DNA of 64,000 nt from Amycolatopsis nigrescens CSC17Ta-90 (GTDB taxonomy: Bacteria > Actinomycetota > Actinomycetes > Mycobacteriales > Pseudonocardiaceae). Under the pieces are notes generated by a model. It made no database searches, was not told where the DNA came from, and was given only the letters and a program-made list of their open reading frames with translations. The translations under genes and the position numbers were made by a program. Position 1 is the first letter of the stretch, and each line of letters begins with the position of its first letter. Location of the stretch: positions 3,472,157 to 3,536,156 of the forward strand of contig NZ_ARVW01000001.1 in assembly GCF_000384315.1 (NCBI RefSeq), read 5' to 3'. Below, in pieces: positions 37,546 through 46,449 of this stretch.

Positions 37546-37970
37546 TTGTTCGCCGCCTTGTTGAGCGCCGAGCAGCCGCCCGAGCCGCAGGCGCAGCCGG
37601 TGCAGCCGGCCGGGACCGCCGGCTCTTCGGGCGGGGCCGGCACGGTCTGCGCGGCCCGGTGCCCGAGCACCCCGCCGGCGGCGAGCAGGCCGAACAGCCC
37701 GACCAGGCCGACCAGCGCCGCGGTGAGCAGGCCCGAGGTGCTCGGCATCGCCAGCGCGGCCGCCCCGCCGAGCAGCCCGACCACGCCGGCCGCGATGGTC
37801 GGCAGCCCGGCGACCTTGTTGGCCAGCCGGAACGCCTCGTCGCTGCGCAGGGTGGCGCTGGTGCGGACGCCGGCGCCGCGATCGCGCGGCAGCCGTTCGC
37901 GCCAGCCGAGCAGGCCGCCCCAGCCGACCAGGACACCGAGCAACATGGGGATCAGCGCGACTACGAACAC
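37542..37970 (-). CDS. SdpI-like membrane protein with Cys-rich tail
   Basis: This 142-residue protein resembles the SdpI/YhfL family: N-terminal helix (ALIPMLLGVLVGWGGLLGW), the conserved loop RTSATLRSDEAFRLANKVAG and two further hydrophobic helices (AAGVVGLLGGAAALAM, LTAALVGLVGLFGLLAAGGV). The C-terminus is unusual: a Pro/Glu stretch then CTGCACGSGGCSALNKAANN with four cysteines. GTG 37970 is likely leaderless, with TATCCT 6 nt upstream. SdpI in Bacillus gives immunity to a toxin peptide; that role is not implied here. Confidence 0.75.
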   Translation of the reverse strand: MFVVALIPMLLGVLVGWGGLLGWRERLPRDRGAGVRTSATLRSDEAFRLANKVAGLPTIAAGVVGLLGGAAALAMPSTSGLLTAALVGLVGLFGLLAAGGVLGHRAAQTVPAPPEEPAVPAGCTGCACGSGGCSALNKAANN

Positions 37971-38023
37971 CCGATCAGGATAAGTGTCATGTGCGGGCAA
38001 CCTTGCCGATACCCTGATCCGCT
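37971..38023. promoter_or_regulatory. Compact divergent promoter pair with leaderless starts
   Basis: In 53 bp, TATCCT lies 6 nt before the GTG of the SdpI-like gene (minus), and TACCCT lies 8 nt before GTG 38024 of the phytase-like gene (plus). Both fit actinobacterial -10 elements feeding leaderless messages. No recognisable -35 boxes. Confidence 0.5.
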
Positions 38024-39145
38024 GTGCTGAACGCCATGTCAAGTCGCCTGTTCGTGACCGGCGTGGCCGGCACCCTCGCCCTCGGCCTGCTGGCCGCACC
38101 GGCCGCGGCCGAGCCCGCCCCGGTGCGCTTCCTCGGTGCCACGACCGTGCCGAACGCCCTGCCTTTCGACGGCACCACGGTCGGCGGCCTGTCCGGGATC
38201 GACTACGACCGGCGCACCGGTGAGTACGTGCTGATCTGCGACGACCGCTCGGCCCTGCAGCCCGCGCGCTTCTACACGGCACGGTTCGACGTCACCGCCG
38301 GCGGTCTCGGCCCGGTGACTTTCACCGACACCGAGCCGCTGCGCCGCCCGGACGGCAGCACCTACCCGAAGCAGGGGGTCGACCCGGAAGACCTGCGGGT
38401 GGATCCGTGGACCGGGCGGTACTACTGGGTCCAGGAGGGCGAGCGCGCCGGGGGCACGCTCGCGGACCCGTCGCTGCGGGTGGCCACCCGGGATGGCGGG
38501 TATGCCGGTGAGCTGCCGATCCCCGACAACGAGCGGATGACCGAGGGCGCCGGCCCGCGGCAGAACCTCGCGCTGGAAGGGCTCACCTTCGCCGCGGCGG
38601 GCTCGCTGCTGGTCAGCTCGGTCGAGGGGCCGCTGCTGCAGGACGGCCCGGAGGCGACACCCGAGCACGGTTCGCTTTCCCGGATCACCGTGCAGAGCCG
38701 GTTCGGCCCGGTGCTCGCGCAGTACGCCTACCCGCAGGAGCCGGTGTTCGCGTCGCCGAACCCGCCCGGTGCGTTCGCCACCACCGGAGTCTCGTCGATC
38801 CTCGCCGCCGACCCGCTGGATCCCACCCGGTTCCTGGTGCTGGAGCGCTCTTTCGTGACCGGCGTCGGCAACAAGGTCCGGCTGTTCGAGGTCGACACCA
38901 AGGGCGCCACCAACGTCATGGACGTGCCTTCCCTCGGCAACGCGAAGAAGCTGAAGCCGGTCCGCAAGCGCCTGCTCGCGGACCTCGCCGCCATCCCGGG
39001 TTCGACTCTGTCCACAGTGGACAACGTGGAGGGGATGACCTTGGGTCCTCGGCTGCCCTCCGGCGAACGCAGCCTCCTGCTGGTCAGCGACGACAACTTC
39101 GCCGCCACCCAGGTCACCCAGCTGATCGCACTGGCCCTCCCCTGA
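38024..39145 (+). CDS. Secreted esterase-like/phytase-like protein
   Basis: This 373-residue exported protein has a Sec signal (about 1-30, LFVTGVAGTLALGLLAAPAAA then AEP). The mature part belongs to the 'esterase-like activity of phytase' group, a beta-propeller-type fold: GGLSGIDYDRRTGEYVLICD, DPEDLRVDPWTGRYYWVQEGE, NLALEGLTFAAAGSLLVSSVEG, VDNVEGMTLGPRLPSGERSL. Acidic loops could bind calcium. The start is GTG 38024, with an in-frame ATG five codons in. The substrate is not known. Confidence 0.8.
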   Translation: MLNAMSSRLFVTGVAGTLALGLLAAPAAAEPAPVRFLGATTVPNALPFDGTTVGGLSGIDYDRRTGEYVLICDDRSALQPARFYTARFDVTAGGLGPVTFTDTEPLRRPDGSTYPKQGVDPEDLRVDPWTGRYYWVQEGERAGGTLADPSLRVATRDGGYAGELPIPDNERMTEGAGPRQNLALEGLTFAAAGSLLVSSVEGPLLQDGPEATPEHGSLSRITVQSRFGPVLAQYAYPQEPVFASPNPPGAFATTGVSSILAADPLDPTRFLVLERSFVTGVGNKVRLFEVDTKGATNVMDVPSLGNAKKLKPVRKRLLADLAAIPGSTLSTVDNVEGMTLGPRLPSGERSLLLVSDDNFAATQVTQLIALALP

Positions 39146-39276
39146 CACGGCGCAGCGCATACCCGTCCCCGCACAGCCCGTCCCCGCACAGCCCGCCCCC
39201 GCGCAGCCCCCACCCGATCCCGGGGGGCGACCCAAGCCCAGCCTACCGCCGCCCCGCCGCGGTCCCCCGCGTTCGA

Positions 39277-39318
39277 GCCGGGTTGTGCACAGGCCGCGCC
39301 AGGTGTGCACAACCCGGC
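39277..39318. repeat. Perfect 14-bp inverted repeat upstream of leuS leader
   Basis: GCCGGGTTGTGCAC (39277-39290) and its exact complement (39305-39318) flank a 14-nt spacer. It could terminate readthrough from the phytase-like gene or be an operator. Each arm contains TTGTGCAC, one base from a DnaA box. Confidence 0.65.
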
Positions 39319-39374
39319 GGCACGGAGTGCGACCTGCACCGAATGCGGACGGGCCGCCCCGCTACCATGGATGC

Positions 39375-39413
39375 GTGAGCATCGCACGCCTGCTCCTTAG
39401 CCGGCCGCGCTGA
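39375..39413 (+). CDS. Leader peptide with three consecutive leucines (leuS attenuator)
   Basis: A 12-codon frame, GTG AGC ATC GCA CGC CTG..., encodes MSIARLLLSRPR. Three Leu codons (CTG CTC CTT at 39390-39398) stand together in the middle. A TACCAT -10-like hexamer (39363-39368) ends 6 nt before the GTG, so the leader would be translated from a leaderless transcript. A stem-loop overlaps its 3' end and stop codon and a terminator-like stem follows before leuS. This is the layout of classic amino-acid attenuation. The call rests on arrangement, not homology. Confidence 0.7.
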   Translation: MSIARLLLSRPR

Positions 39414-39435
39414 CCGCACTTCCGGTCCAGCGCGG
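39405..39435 (+). promoter_or_regulatory. Attenuator pause/antiterminator stem of leuS leader
   Basis: CCGCGCTG (39405-39412) pairs perfectly with CAGCGCGG (39428-39435); 4 more bp (39413-39416 with 39423-39426) extend it past a one-base bulge. It covers the end of the leader peptide. CCAGC at 39427-39431 could alternatively pair with GCTGG at 39455-39459, competing with the terminator stem. Confidence 0.6.
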
Positions 39436-39473
39436 CGACCCCTCATGCCCTCCGGCTGGGGGGTCGATTCATT
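39436..39473 (+). terminator. Terminator-like stem of the leuS leader
   Basis: CGACCCC (39436-39442) pairs with GGGGTCG (39460-39466), followed by ATTCATTT, a modest U-rich tail. It lies about 46 nt before the leuS start, where an attenuator would act. Confidence 0.6.
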
Positions 39474-39518
39474 TCCGGACTACCACGCGGCAGGCGCACT
39501 ACACGGAGGAAACCGGCC

Positions 39519-42362
39519 ATGACTGAGGCGACCGATACGGCCCCCGGCCACCGCTACACGGCGGCACTGGCGGGGCAGATCGAGCTGCGCTGGCAGGACT
39601 ACTGGGCCGACCACGGCACCTACCACGCGCCGAACCCGGCCGGTCCGCTCGCCGAAGAGGGCAAGCCGGTGCCCTCGGACAAGCTGTTCGTGCAGGACAT
39701 GTTCCCGTACCCGTCCGGCGCGGGGCTGCACGTCGGGCACCCACTCGGCTTCATCGGCACCGACGTGTTCGCCCGGTACCACCGGATGATCGGGCGCAAC
39801 GTGCTGCACACGATGGGCTTCGACGCGTTCGGCCTGCCCGCCGAGCAGTACGCGGTGCAGACCGGGCAGCACCCGCGCAAAACCACCGAGGAGAACATCC
39901 AGACCTACCTGCGCCAGATCCGCAGGCTGGGCCTCGGCCACGACGAGCGCCGCCGCATCTCCACCATCGACCCCGAGTACTACCGGTGGACGCAGTGGAT
40001 CTTCCTGCAGATCTTCAACTCCTGGTACGACGAGCGGGCCGGCAAGGCCAGGCCGATCCTGGAGCTGGAGACCGAGTACGCGCAGGACAAGCGGCCGACC
40101 CCGGACGGCCGCGGCTGGTGCGAGCTGACCAGGGCCGAACAACGCGACATCATCGACTCGCACCGGCTGGCCTACATCTCCGAGGCACCGGTGAACTGGT
40201 GCCCCGGCCTCGGCACCGTGCTCTCCAACGAAGAGGTCACCCCGGACGGGCGCAGCGAGCGCGGGAACTTCCCGGTGTTCCGGCGCAACCTGCGGCAGTG
40301 GATGATGCGGATCACCGCCTACGCGGACCGCCTGGTGGACGACCTTGACCGGCTGGACTGGCCGGAGAAGGTCAAGTCCATGCAGCGCAACTGGATCGGT
40401 CGCTCGCACGGCGCCAGGGTCGCCTTCGCCGCCGGCGAGCAGGAGATCGAGGCGTTCACCACCCGGCCGGACACCCTGTTCGGCGCCACCTACCTGGTGC
40501 TGGCGCCCGAGCACCCGCTGGTCGACGAGCTGACCGCGGCCCAGTGGCCGAACGCGGTGACCGAATCCTGGACCGGCGGCGCGGCGACACCGGCCGAAGC
40601 GATCGCCGGGTACCGCCGGGCGGCCTCCCGGAAGTCCGAGCTGGACCGCCAGGAGAACAAGGACAAAACCGGCGTGTTCACCGGCTCCTACGCGGTGAAC
40701 CCGGTGAACGGCAAGCAGATCCCGATCTTCGTCGCGGACTACGTGCTGATGGGCTACGGCACCGGCGCGATCATGGCGGTGCCCGGCCAGGACCAGCGCG
40801 ACTGGGACTTCGCGGAGAAGTTCGAGCTGGAGATCATCCGCACCGTCCAGCCGACCGACGGGTTCGACGGCAAGGCCTTCACCGGTGACGGGGTCGCGAT
40901 CAACTCGGCCTTCCTGGATGGGATGGGCGTCGACGAGGCCAAAAAGACGATCATCGAATGGCTGGAGGAGCACCGGCACGGGCACGGCACCGTGCAGTAC
41001 AAGCTGCGCGACTGGCTGTTCTCCCGGCAGCGTTACTGGGGCGAGCCGTTCCCGGTGGTCTACGACGAGGACGGGCGGGCGCACGCGATCCCGGACAGCA
41101 TGCTGCCGGTCGAACTGCCCGAGGTGGACGACTACTCGCCGCGCACCTTCGAGCCGGAGGACGCCGACTCCGAGCCGTCGCCGCCGCTGTCCAGGGCGGC
41201 CGACTGGGTCGAGGTGACCCTGGACCTCGGCGACGGGCCCAAGACCTATCGCCGCGACACCAACACCATGCCCAACTGGGCCGGCTCCTGCTGGTACCAG
41301 CTGCGCTACGCCGACCCGGTCAACACCGAGCGGTTCGTCGACCCGGAGAACGAGCGCTACTGGCTGGGCCCGCGACAGGCCGAGCACGGCGCGACCGACC
41401 CCGGCGGCGTGGACCTCTACATCGGCGGGGTCGAGCACGCCGTGCTGCACCTGCTGTACTCGCGGTTCTGGCAGAAGGTGCTGCACGACCTTGGCTACGT
41501 GTCCTCGGACGAGCCGTACCGGCGGCTGTTCAACCAGGGCTACATCCAGGCCTTCGCCTACGTCGACTCCCGCGGCTTCTACGTGCCCGCCGAGCAGGTC
41601 GTCGAGACCGACGGCAAGTTCTTCTTCGAGGGCGAAGAGGTCAAGCAGGAATACGGCAAGATGGGCAAGAGCCTGAAGAACGTGGTCACCCCGGACGAGA
41701 TCTCCGAGAACTACGGGGCGGACACCTTCCGGTTCTACGAGATGGCGATGGGCCCGCTGGACGTGTCCAGGCCGTGGGCGACCAAGGACGTGGTCGGCGC
41801 GCACCGGTTCCTGCAACGGCTGTGGCGGCTGGTGGTGCACGAGGAGACCGGCGCGGTCCGGGTGTCCGAAGTGGAGGGCACCGCCACCGAGGAAGACCTC
41901 AAGCAGCTGCACCGGACGATCGCCGGGGTTCGCGAGGACTACGCGGAGATGCGGTTCAACACGGCCGGCGCGAAGCTGATCGAGCTGAACAACTACCTCA
42001 CCAAGAGCTACGGCTCGGCCGAGGTCACCCCGCGTGAGCTGGCCGAGCCGCTGGTGCTGATGCTGGCCCCGCTGTGCCCGCACGTGGCCGAGGAGCTGTG
42101 GCGGCGCCTTGGCAGGTCCGGTTCGCTGGCGCACGGGCCGTTCCCGATCGTGGAGCCGCGGTACCTGGTTCAGGAGACCGTGGAGTACCCGATCCAGGTC
42201 AACGGCAAGGTGCGGGCCAGGGTCACGGTGCCGGCCGACGCCGGCACCGAGGACGTGCAGGCCGCCGCGCTGGCCGACGAGAAGATCGTCGCGCTGACCG
42301 GCGGCAACGCCCCGCGCAAGGTGATCGTGGTGCCCGGCCGCCTGGTCAACGTCGTGCTCTGA
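39519..42362 (+). CDS. leuS: Leucyl-tRNA synthetase
   Basis: LeuRS charges tRNA-Leu and edits mischarged products. The 947-residue product has the HIGH-type motif HVGHP (71-75), the editing CP1 domain with the Thr-rich [20 protein letters not shown] and [15 protein letters not shown] segments, the KMSKS-type loop KMGKSLKN (714 on), and the anticodon-binding and C-terminal domain ending [14 protein letters not shown]. Length is normal for actinobacterial LeuRS. The start is ATG 39519 with GGAGGAAA upstream. Regulation is likely by leucine availability through the upstream leader (inference). Confidence 0.97.
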   Translation: MTEATDTAPGHRYTAALAGQIELRWQDYWADHGTYHAPNPAGPLAEEGKPVPSDKLFVQDMFPYPSGAGLHVGHPLGFIGTDVFARYHRMIGRNVLHTMGFDAFGLPAEQYAVQTGQHPRKTTEENIQTYLRQIRRLGLGHDERRRISTIDPEYYRWTQWIFLQIFNSWYDERAGKARPILELETEYAQDKRPTPDGRGWCELTRAEQRDIIDSHRLAYISEAPVNWCPGLGTVLSNEEVTPDGRSERGNFPVFRRNLRQWMMRITAYADRLVDDLDRLDWPEKVKSMQRNWIGRSHGARVAFAAGEQEIEAFTTRPDTLFGATYLVLAPEHPLVDELTAAQWPNAVTESWTGGAATPAEAIAGYRRAASRKSELDRQENKDKTGVFTGSYAVNPVNGKQIPIFVADYVLMGYGTGAIMAVPGQDQRDWDFAEKFELEIIRTVQPTDGFDGKAFTGDGVAINSAFLDGMGVDEAKKTIIEWLEEHRHGHGTVQYKLRDWLFSRQRYWGEPFPVVYDEDGRAHAIPDSMLPVELPEVDDYSPRTFEPEDADSEPSPPLSRAADWVEVTLDLGDGPKTYRRDTNTMPNWAGSCWYQLRYADPVNTERFVDPENERYWLGPRQAEHGATDPGGVDLYIGGVEHAVLHLLYSRFWQKVLHDLGYVSSDEPYRRLFNQGYIQAFAYVDSRGFYVPAEQVVETDGKFFFEGEEVKQEYGKMGKSLKNVVTPDEISENYGADTFRFYEMAMGPLDVSRPWATKDVVGAHRFLQRLWRLVVHEETGAVRVSEVEGTATEEDLKQLHRTIAGVREDYAEMRFNTAGAKLIELNNYLTKSYGSAEVTPRELAEPLVLMLAPLCPHVAEELWRRLGRSGSLAHGPFPIVEPRYLVQETVEYPIQVNGKVRARVTVPADAGTEDVQAAALADEKIVALTGGNAPRKVIVVPGRLVNVVL

Positions 42363-42380
42363 CCCGGCGCCCGGCCGGGG

Positions 42381-43127
42381 TCAGTCGAACTTGAGGCCGA
42401 TCTCGCGGGCGAGGTCGGCGAGCATGGCGTCGAAGAGCACGTCCGGCTTGGACACCGGGATCGGGTAGTTGCCGAACACCTCGAGGGTGACGTGGCCGTA
42501 GAGCCGCGCCCAGAACTGGATCATCAGGTAGGTGGTGCCGAGGTCCAGCTTGTCCGCCGGGAAGTCCAGCCCGGACTCGTTCAGCACGGACAGCAGGTCG
42601 CGCTGGAAGACCAGCAGGTCGTCCCGGATCTCGGCGGGCACCGCGTCGTCCGGCGGGGTGTCCAGCTCCTGGGTGGCCAGCACCTGCCCGGCGCAGACCA
42701 GGAAGATCCGCCCGAACGGCTCGTCCACCCTGCTGATCCTGGCCACGCTGCCCTCGGTGGACCCGGTGCCGCCGGTCGGTGAGGCGAACACCAGGGTGAA
42801 CTCCTTGGTGTGCGTCAGCGCCCAGCGGCGGAAGCCCCTGCACACCGCGAACAGCTGGGTGGCCCCGCCGTGGTCGGACAGGGCGGCGATGTCCTCCGCC
42901 AGCTCCGCGCCGAGGTCTGCGCAGACGTCCAGCCGCAGGTGCTCGATCAGGTCGTCGCGGGAGCCGTAGTACCGGTACAGCGCGGGCGCGGTGATGCCGA
43001 GCTCCCGCGCGATCGCGCGCAGCGTGACCGCCTCCGGCCCGTGCTCCACCAGCAGGGCACGCGCGGTCTGCCGGATGTCGTGGTCCGTGGCGGCCCGCAC
43101 TCGTCCGCGGCGTGTGGGCTTTTCCAT
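42381..43127 (-). CDS. TetR-family transcriptional regulator
   Basis: This 248-residue TetR regulator has an N-terminal helix-turn-helix (DIRQTARALLVEHGPEAVTL RAIARELGITAPALYRYYG) and a C-terminal ligand domain of the WHG-type family (RGFRRWALTHTKEFTLVFASP). ATG 43127 is used; further upstream in-frame codons are basic and not conserved in the family. It converges with leuS (18 nt gap). No obvious target gene is adjacent; it may regulate the divergent YbaB-type operon at 43359 or itself. Confidence 0.88.
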   Translation of the reverse strand: MEKPTRRGRVRAATDHDIRQTARALLVEHGPEAVTLRAIARELGITAPALYRYYGSRDDLIEHLRLDVCADLGAELAEDIAALSDHGGATQLFAVCRGFRRWALTHTKEFTLVFASPTGGTGSTEGSVARISRVDEPFGRIFLVCAGQVLATQELDTPPDDAVPAEIRDDLLVFQRDLLSVLNESGLDFPADKLDLGTTYLMIQFWARLYGHVTLEVFGNYPIPVSKPDVLFDAMLADLAREIGLKFD

Positions 43128-43358
43128 CCTCACCCCGCTGGGACGCTTGTTAGAACACAGCTGGAACACCTTCTTCCGCATTCTATGAGCTCAGCCCAGG
43201 ATATCGGCCGGGACTCGCTGATCACGGACGTGCGGTTGTCTCCCCCGGGTGGTCCGGGTTGGGAAATCCCGGCGGGTTGGCGATACTCCAGACCGGAGTA
43301 CGGCTGGTATGTCACACTCCGCGATGTTGATCGCACTCGATGCCAAGGGGAGGACCGG

Positions 43359-43913
43359 GTGGAGCAGCCCCAGCAGTTGTTCGACGCCTTCGAAGCGAAG
43401 ATGGCCGCTGCTCAGCAGCACGCCAACCAGATGGCCGCGGAGATGGAGCAGGTCACGGTCGGCGAGCGCAGCCGGGACGGCCAGATCGCGGTCGAGGTGG
43501 ATCACCTCGGCAACCTCACCGGGCTGCAGATCGGCGCGGCCGCGAGGGCCAAACCGGACCTCGCCGAGGAGATCATGCGCACCATGCGGGCCGCGCAGAG
43601 CAAGCTCGCCGAGGCGGTCCGGACCGGGGTGCCGTCGATCAGCGGCAGCGAGACCGAGGCCGAGGTGGTCGGGCGGCTGCATTCGATGTACCCGGAACCG
43701 GAGCCCGATTCCTACGTCGAAGGTGGGGCGCCGGAGGCAGCCGCGCCGAACCGGTTCATTCCCGAGGAGGAGCGGCACGAGACGGCGCCCCAACCCAAGC
43801 CCCAACCCAAGCCGGAACCCAAGCCCAAGCCACCGGCGCCCCCGCGCCCGCAGCGGCCGGACGCTCCACAGGGTCATGACGACGACTACTTCTCGGGAGG
43901 TTTCCTCCGATGA
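43359..43913 (+). CDS. YbaB/EbfC-like protein with Pro/Lys-rich tail
   Basis: This 184-residue protein has a YbaB/EbfC-type domain (LFDAFEAKMAAAQQHANQMA, VEVDHLGNLTGLQIGAAARA, LAEEIMRTMRAAQSKLAEAV), a family of DNA- or nucleoid-binding dimers that in actinobacteria often accompanies WXG/ESX substrates. The C-terminal ~60 residues are a flexible region of alternating Pro-Lys repeats (PKPEPKPKP...) ending DDDYFSGGFLR. GTG 43359 follows GGGGAGG. It overlaps the EspC-like gene by 4 nt (ATGA). Confidence 0.8.
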   Translation: MEQPQQLFDAFEAKMAAAQQHANQMAAEMEQVTVGERSRDGQIAVEVDHLGNLTGLQIGAAARAKPDLAEEIMRTMRAAQSKLAEAVRTGVPSISGSETEAEVVGRLHSMYPEPEPDSYVEGGAPEAAAPNRFIPEEERHETAPQPKPQPKPEPKPKPPAPPRPQRPDAPQGHDDDYFSGGFLR

Positions 43914-44224
43914 GCGACGGCGGATTCGACGTCGACCTCGGCGAGATCACCGCGCACGCGAAGCAGGTGGAAGGCACCTACAGCGAGCTGAAGACCGCCT
44001 ACGAGGCCGCCAGGCAGCGGATGGACGAGGGCGGTTTCGGCCTGCTCGGCCAGCCGCTGGCGCTGTGGTGCAACAACACCATGAGCGACGCGACGGACAC
44101 TCTGCAGGCCGCGGTGGAAGCCGGGGAGCGGCATGTGGCCACCCTGCACACCTGGGCGGAACGCAAGCATGTCGACGAGGAAGCCGTGCAGGCGTTGATG
44201 AAGAAGGCGAACCCCGGTGGCTGA
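43910..44224 (+). CDS. EspC-like/WXG100-type small protein
   Basis: This 104-residue, helical, acidic protein starts FDVDLGEITAHAKQVEGTYS ELKTAYEAAR and resembles the EspC/ESX-secretion-associated (PF10824) group of WXG100-like two-helix proteins. It lacks a strict WXG turn. ATG 43910 overlaps the upstream stop and its own stop region overlaps the next GTG by 8 nt, so the three genes form one translationally coupled operon. Secretion by a type VII system is inference; no ESX core gene is in the window. Confidence 0.75.
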   Translation: MSDGGFDVDLGEITAHAKQVEGTYSELKTAYEAARQRMDEGGFGLLGQPLALWCNNTMSDATDTLQAAVEAGERHVATLHTWAERKHVDEEAVQALMKKANPGG

Positions 44225-45245
44225 CAACGCGATCGTCGAGGAGGCGAAGGGCGAGACGGCCGCGGAGAAGACCCCCGTCGGTCATGCGCTCGAGGGCGCC
44301 GGCATGGCGCAGGACTTCATCGGCGGTACCGAGAAGATCCTCAGCGGCGACTGGGCGGAGGGCCTGCTCGACCTCGGTTCCGGCGCGATGGACGTCAAGG
44401 GTTTCCTCAAGGACCCGATCGAGGGCCTGCTCAGCATGGGCTTCGGCTGGATCATCGAGCACGTCGACTTCCTCAAGGAGCCGCTGGACTGGCTGACCGG
44501 TGACCAGGACACCCTGGACCTCACCGTGCAGACCTGGGCCAAGATCAGCGAGCACGTGCAGAAGACCGCCGAGGAGCTCACCGACAGCGTGCAGAAGGAC
44601 TGCGCGCACTGGGAGGGCCCGGCCGCGGACCAGTACCGGACCTACACCCAGGACCAGATCGACGTCTACGTCGGCCTGTCGGACGCGGCGCACGGCGTCT
44701 CCGGACTGGTGGACATCTGCAAGACCATCCTCAACGTGGTCCGCACGATCATCCGCGACCTGATCGCGGACACCCTGGCCAAGATCGTCCGGATCCTGCT
44801 GAAGTATCCGCCGCCCGCCTATCCGGCGGCGCTGGCCGCCGAGGGAGTGCCCTTCGCCATCGAGAAGGGCACCGAGTGCATGTCGTGGGTGCAGAAGCTC
44901 ACGCGTGCGTTCCAGAAGGCCGCCGACCATCTGGCGAAGCTCGGCACGATGCTGGCCGACGCGGCGAAGTACCTGGCCCGCGGGCTTGCGCACAACTCCG
45001 GCCGGATCGTCGACGCGATGAAGACGGCGGTGAAGGACCTGCCGATGAACGCGGTCACCGAGGTCGGCAAGGAGATGGGCAAGACCATCGCCAAGAACGT
45101 GTACGACCAGGCCAGCGCTTCCGACACGGAGGCGGACGGCCAGCCGGTCGGCCGCGAGTCGCGCGGCAAGCGGCAGCACGACCGCGACGAGACGCGGATC
45201 TTCCCGGAACAGGGCAAAGAACGGATTTCGGGGACCCTTGAATAA
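44217..45245 (+). CDS. WXG100-like domain protein of ESX-type cassette
   Basis: This 342-residue protein has an N-terminal segment (ALEGAGMAQDFIGGTEKILS) and a central two-helix WXG-type domain with the turn HWEGPAADQYRTY around residue 140, followed by hydrophobic helices (VVRTIIRDLIADTLAKIVRI, AYPAALAAEGVPFAIEKG) and an acidic, Arg-rich tail. It resembles large WXG/PPE-like proteins encoded next to EspC-like partners. No toxin domain was recognised at the C-terminus. GTG 44217 overlaps the upstream gene. Confidence 0.72.
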   Translation: MADNAIVEEAKGETAAEKTPVGHALEGAGMAQDFIGGTEKILSGDWAEGLLDLGSGAMDVKGFLKDPIEGLLSMGFGWIIEHVDFLKEPLDWLTGDQDTLDLTVQTWAKISEHVQKTAEELTDSVQKDCAHWEGPAADQYRTYTQDQIDVYVGLSDAAHGVSGLVDICKTILNVVRTIIRDLIADTLAKIVRILLKYPPPAYPAALAAEGVPFAIEKGTECMSWVQKLTRAFQKAADHLAKLGTMLADAAKYLARGLAHNSGRIVDAMKTAVKDLPMNAVTEVGKEMGKTIAKNVYDQASASDTEADGQPVGRESRGKRQHDRDETRIFPEQGKERISGTLE

Positions 45246-46449
45246 GGCGCAGAATGAGGCGCAGGGCGACCGGCTGATTATCGACAAAGCGACCGGAAAA
45301 CTGTGGCGGTGGCTGGTCGCCGCCGGGGTCGTCGCGGTGGCCGCGGTGGTCTCGCTGGCGGTGATGCTGCCGGCCCAGCTCGCCAGGAACGCGGCCGACT
45401 CAACCACCACCGCGACCATGGGCGTGCTCTGCGTGCTCGCGGTTCCGCTGCTGGTGGTGCTCGGTGTCCGGCGCGCCAGGCCGCGGGAGCTGGTGCTCGA
45501 CGAGTCCGGGATCCAGTGGCGGGTGGCCGGTTCGACGGTCTGGTCGGCGCGGTGGCCGGAGCTGGCCGGCACCAGGCTGGACCGGGGTACCAGGGACAAC
45601 GCCAGTGCGGATGGCTCGGCCGTGCGGTACCGGGTCGTCCTGCTGCTGAAGAACGCGGACTTCGCGAAGCGGCACCAGTCGCTGGCGGGTTCGTTCCTCG
45701 GTGGCAAGCAGCCGTCCTACACCGCCGAGCCGGTGCTCGCGGAGGCCGAGGCCGAGCAGGTGCGGCAGGCGGTCGCGCGCTGGGGCCGGGGCGAAGCGAC
45801 GCTGCGAGGTGCCGCGCCTTCGGTGCGAGCCGCTCCGGTGGAGAAGCAGGTGCCGGGGCCGATCGTGCAGGCGCCCGCGCCGGGCCCGCCGGACCGGGAG
45901 CCCGTCCGCGAGGTTCGGCCGGTGACGATCGAGCCGTCCGCGGCGAACCCGCGCCGGGCGTTCGCGCTCGGCGGTGGCCTGCTCGCGATCGGGCTGCTGG
46001 CACTGGCGTTCCGTGCGGTGGCGCCGGCCGGGCTGAAGGAGCCGCTGCTGGTGGTGACCCTGGCCGGGGTGGTGGCCGCGCTGGTGGTGCTGTTCTGGAA
46101 CAGCCCGTTGTCGGTGCAGAAGAGCAAGCGGACCGAGCTGATCCTCTCCGGTGACCGGTTGCGCTGGTACGGCCTGGAGAAGCACAGCTGGTGGGATCGC
46201 AGCCCGGCGGAGTACGAGCTGCTCTGGTCCGAGCTCGCCGCGGTACGGGTCGGCGCCGATGGTGGCAAGTACTTCGTGGAGTTGGTGCCCGCCGGCAAGG
46301 AGTTCGCGAAGCGGCATCAGGAGATGGCGCATCTGCGTGCGGGCGAGGGTTACCGGCTGCCGGGGTCGTTCAGCGCGACCGCGGTGGAGCGGGTCCGCGG
46401 GGCCGTGCGCGAACTGCGTCCCGGGCTCATCCGCGGGGAGCCCGCCTAG
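45238..46449 (+). CDS. Duplicated membrane protein with PH-like segments
   Basis: This 403-residue membrane protein has two repeats, each of two transmembrane helices followed by a soluble, PH-like region. Helices are near residues 22-45, 55-75, 240-260 and 270-290. Each soluble part ends with FAKRHQ (FAKRHQSLAGSF and FAKRHQEMAHLR), which supports an internal duplication. A Pro-rich linker joins the halves. The start is TTG 45238, overlapping the upstream gene by 8 nt, so it is the last gene of the ESX-like cassette. Function unknown. Confidence 0.7.
   Translation: MNKAQNEAQGDRLIIDKATGKLWRWLVAAGVVAVAAVVSLAVMLPAQLARNAADSTTTATMGVLCVLAVPLLVVLGVRRARPRELVLDESGIQWRVAGSTVWSARWPELAGTRLDRGTRDNASADGSAVRYRVVLLLKNADFAKRHQSLAGSFLGGKQPSYTAEPVLAEAEAEQVRQAVARWGRGEATLRGAAPSVRAAPVEKQVPGPIVQAPAPGPPDREPVREVRPVTIEPSAANPRRAFALGGGLLAIGLLALAFRAVAPAGLKEPLLVVTLAGVVAALVVLFWNSPLSVQKSKRTELILSGDRLRWYGLEKHSWWDRSPAEYELLWSELAAVRVGADGGKYFVELVPAGKEFAKRHQEMAHLRAGEGYRLPGSFSATAVERVRGAVRELRPGLIRGEPA

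Larger units (their letters stand above)
39146..39518 (+). other. leuS upstream region: short repeats, inverted repeat and attenuator
   Basis: This gene-free stretch (373 bp) holds three 15-bp tandem repeats (39162-39206, unit CCCGTCCCCGCACAG, the third with two changes), a perfect 14-bp inverted repeat (39277-39290 with 39305-39318) and a leader peptide plus terminator-like stem directly upstream of leuS. No other gene was seen. Confidence 0.75.

Noticed and set aside
39162..39206. Three 15-bp tandem repeats considered as CRISPR or a variable-number tandem repeat
   Set aside because: No spacers between units and no cas genes; too short and GC-rich to be more than a simple repeat.
39480..42134. 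Minus-strand open frame of about 884 codons over leuS
   Set aside because: It is an antisense shadow of leuS in high-GC DNA; leuS has all family motifs and the antisense frame has none.
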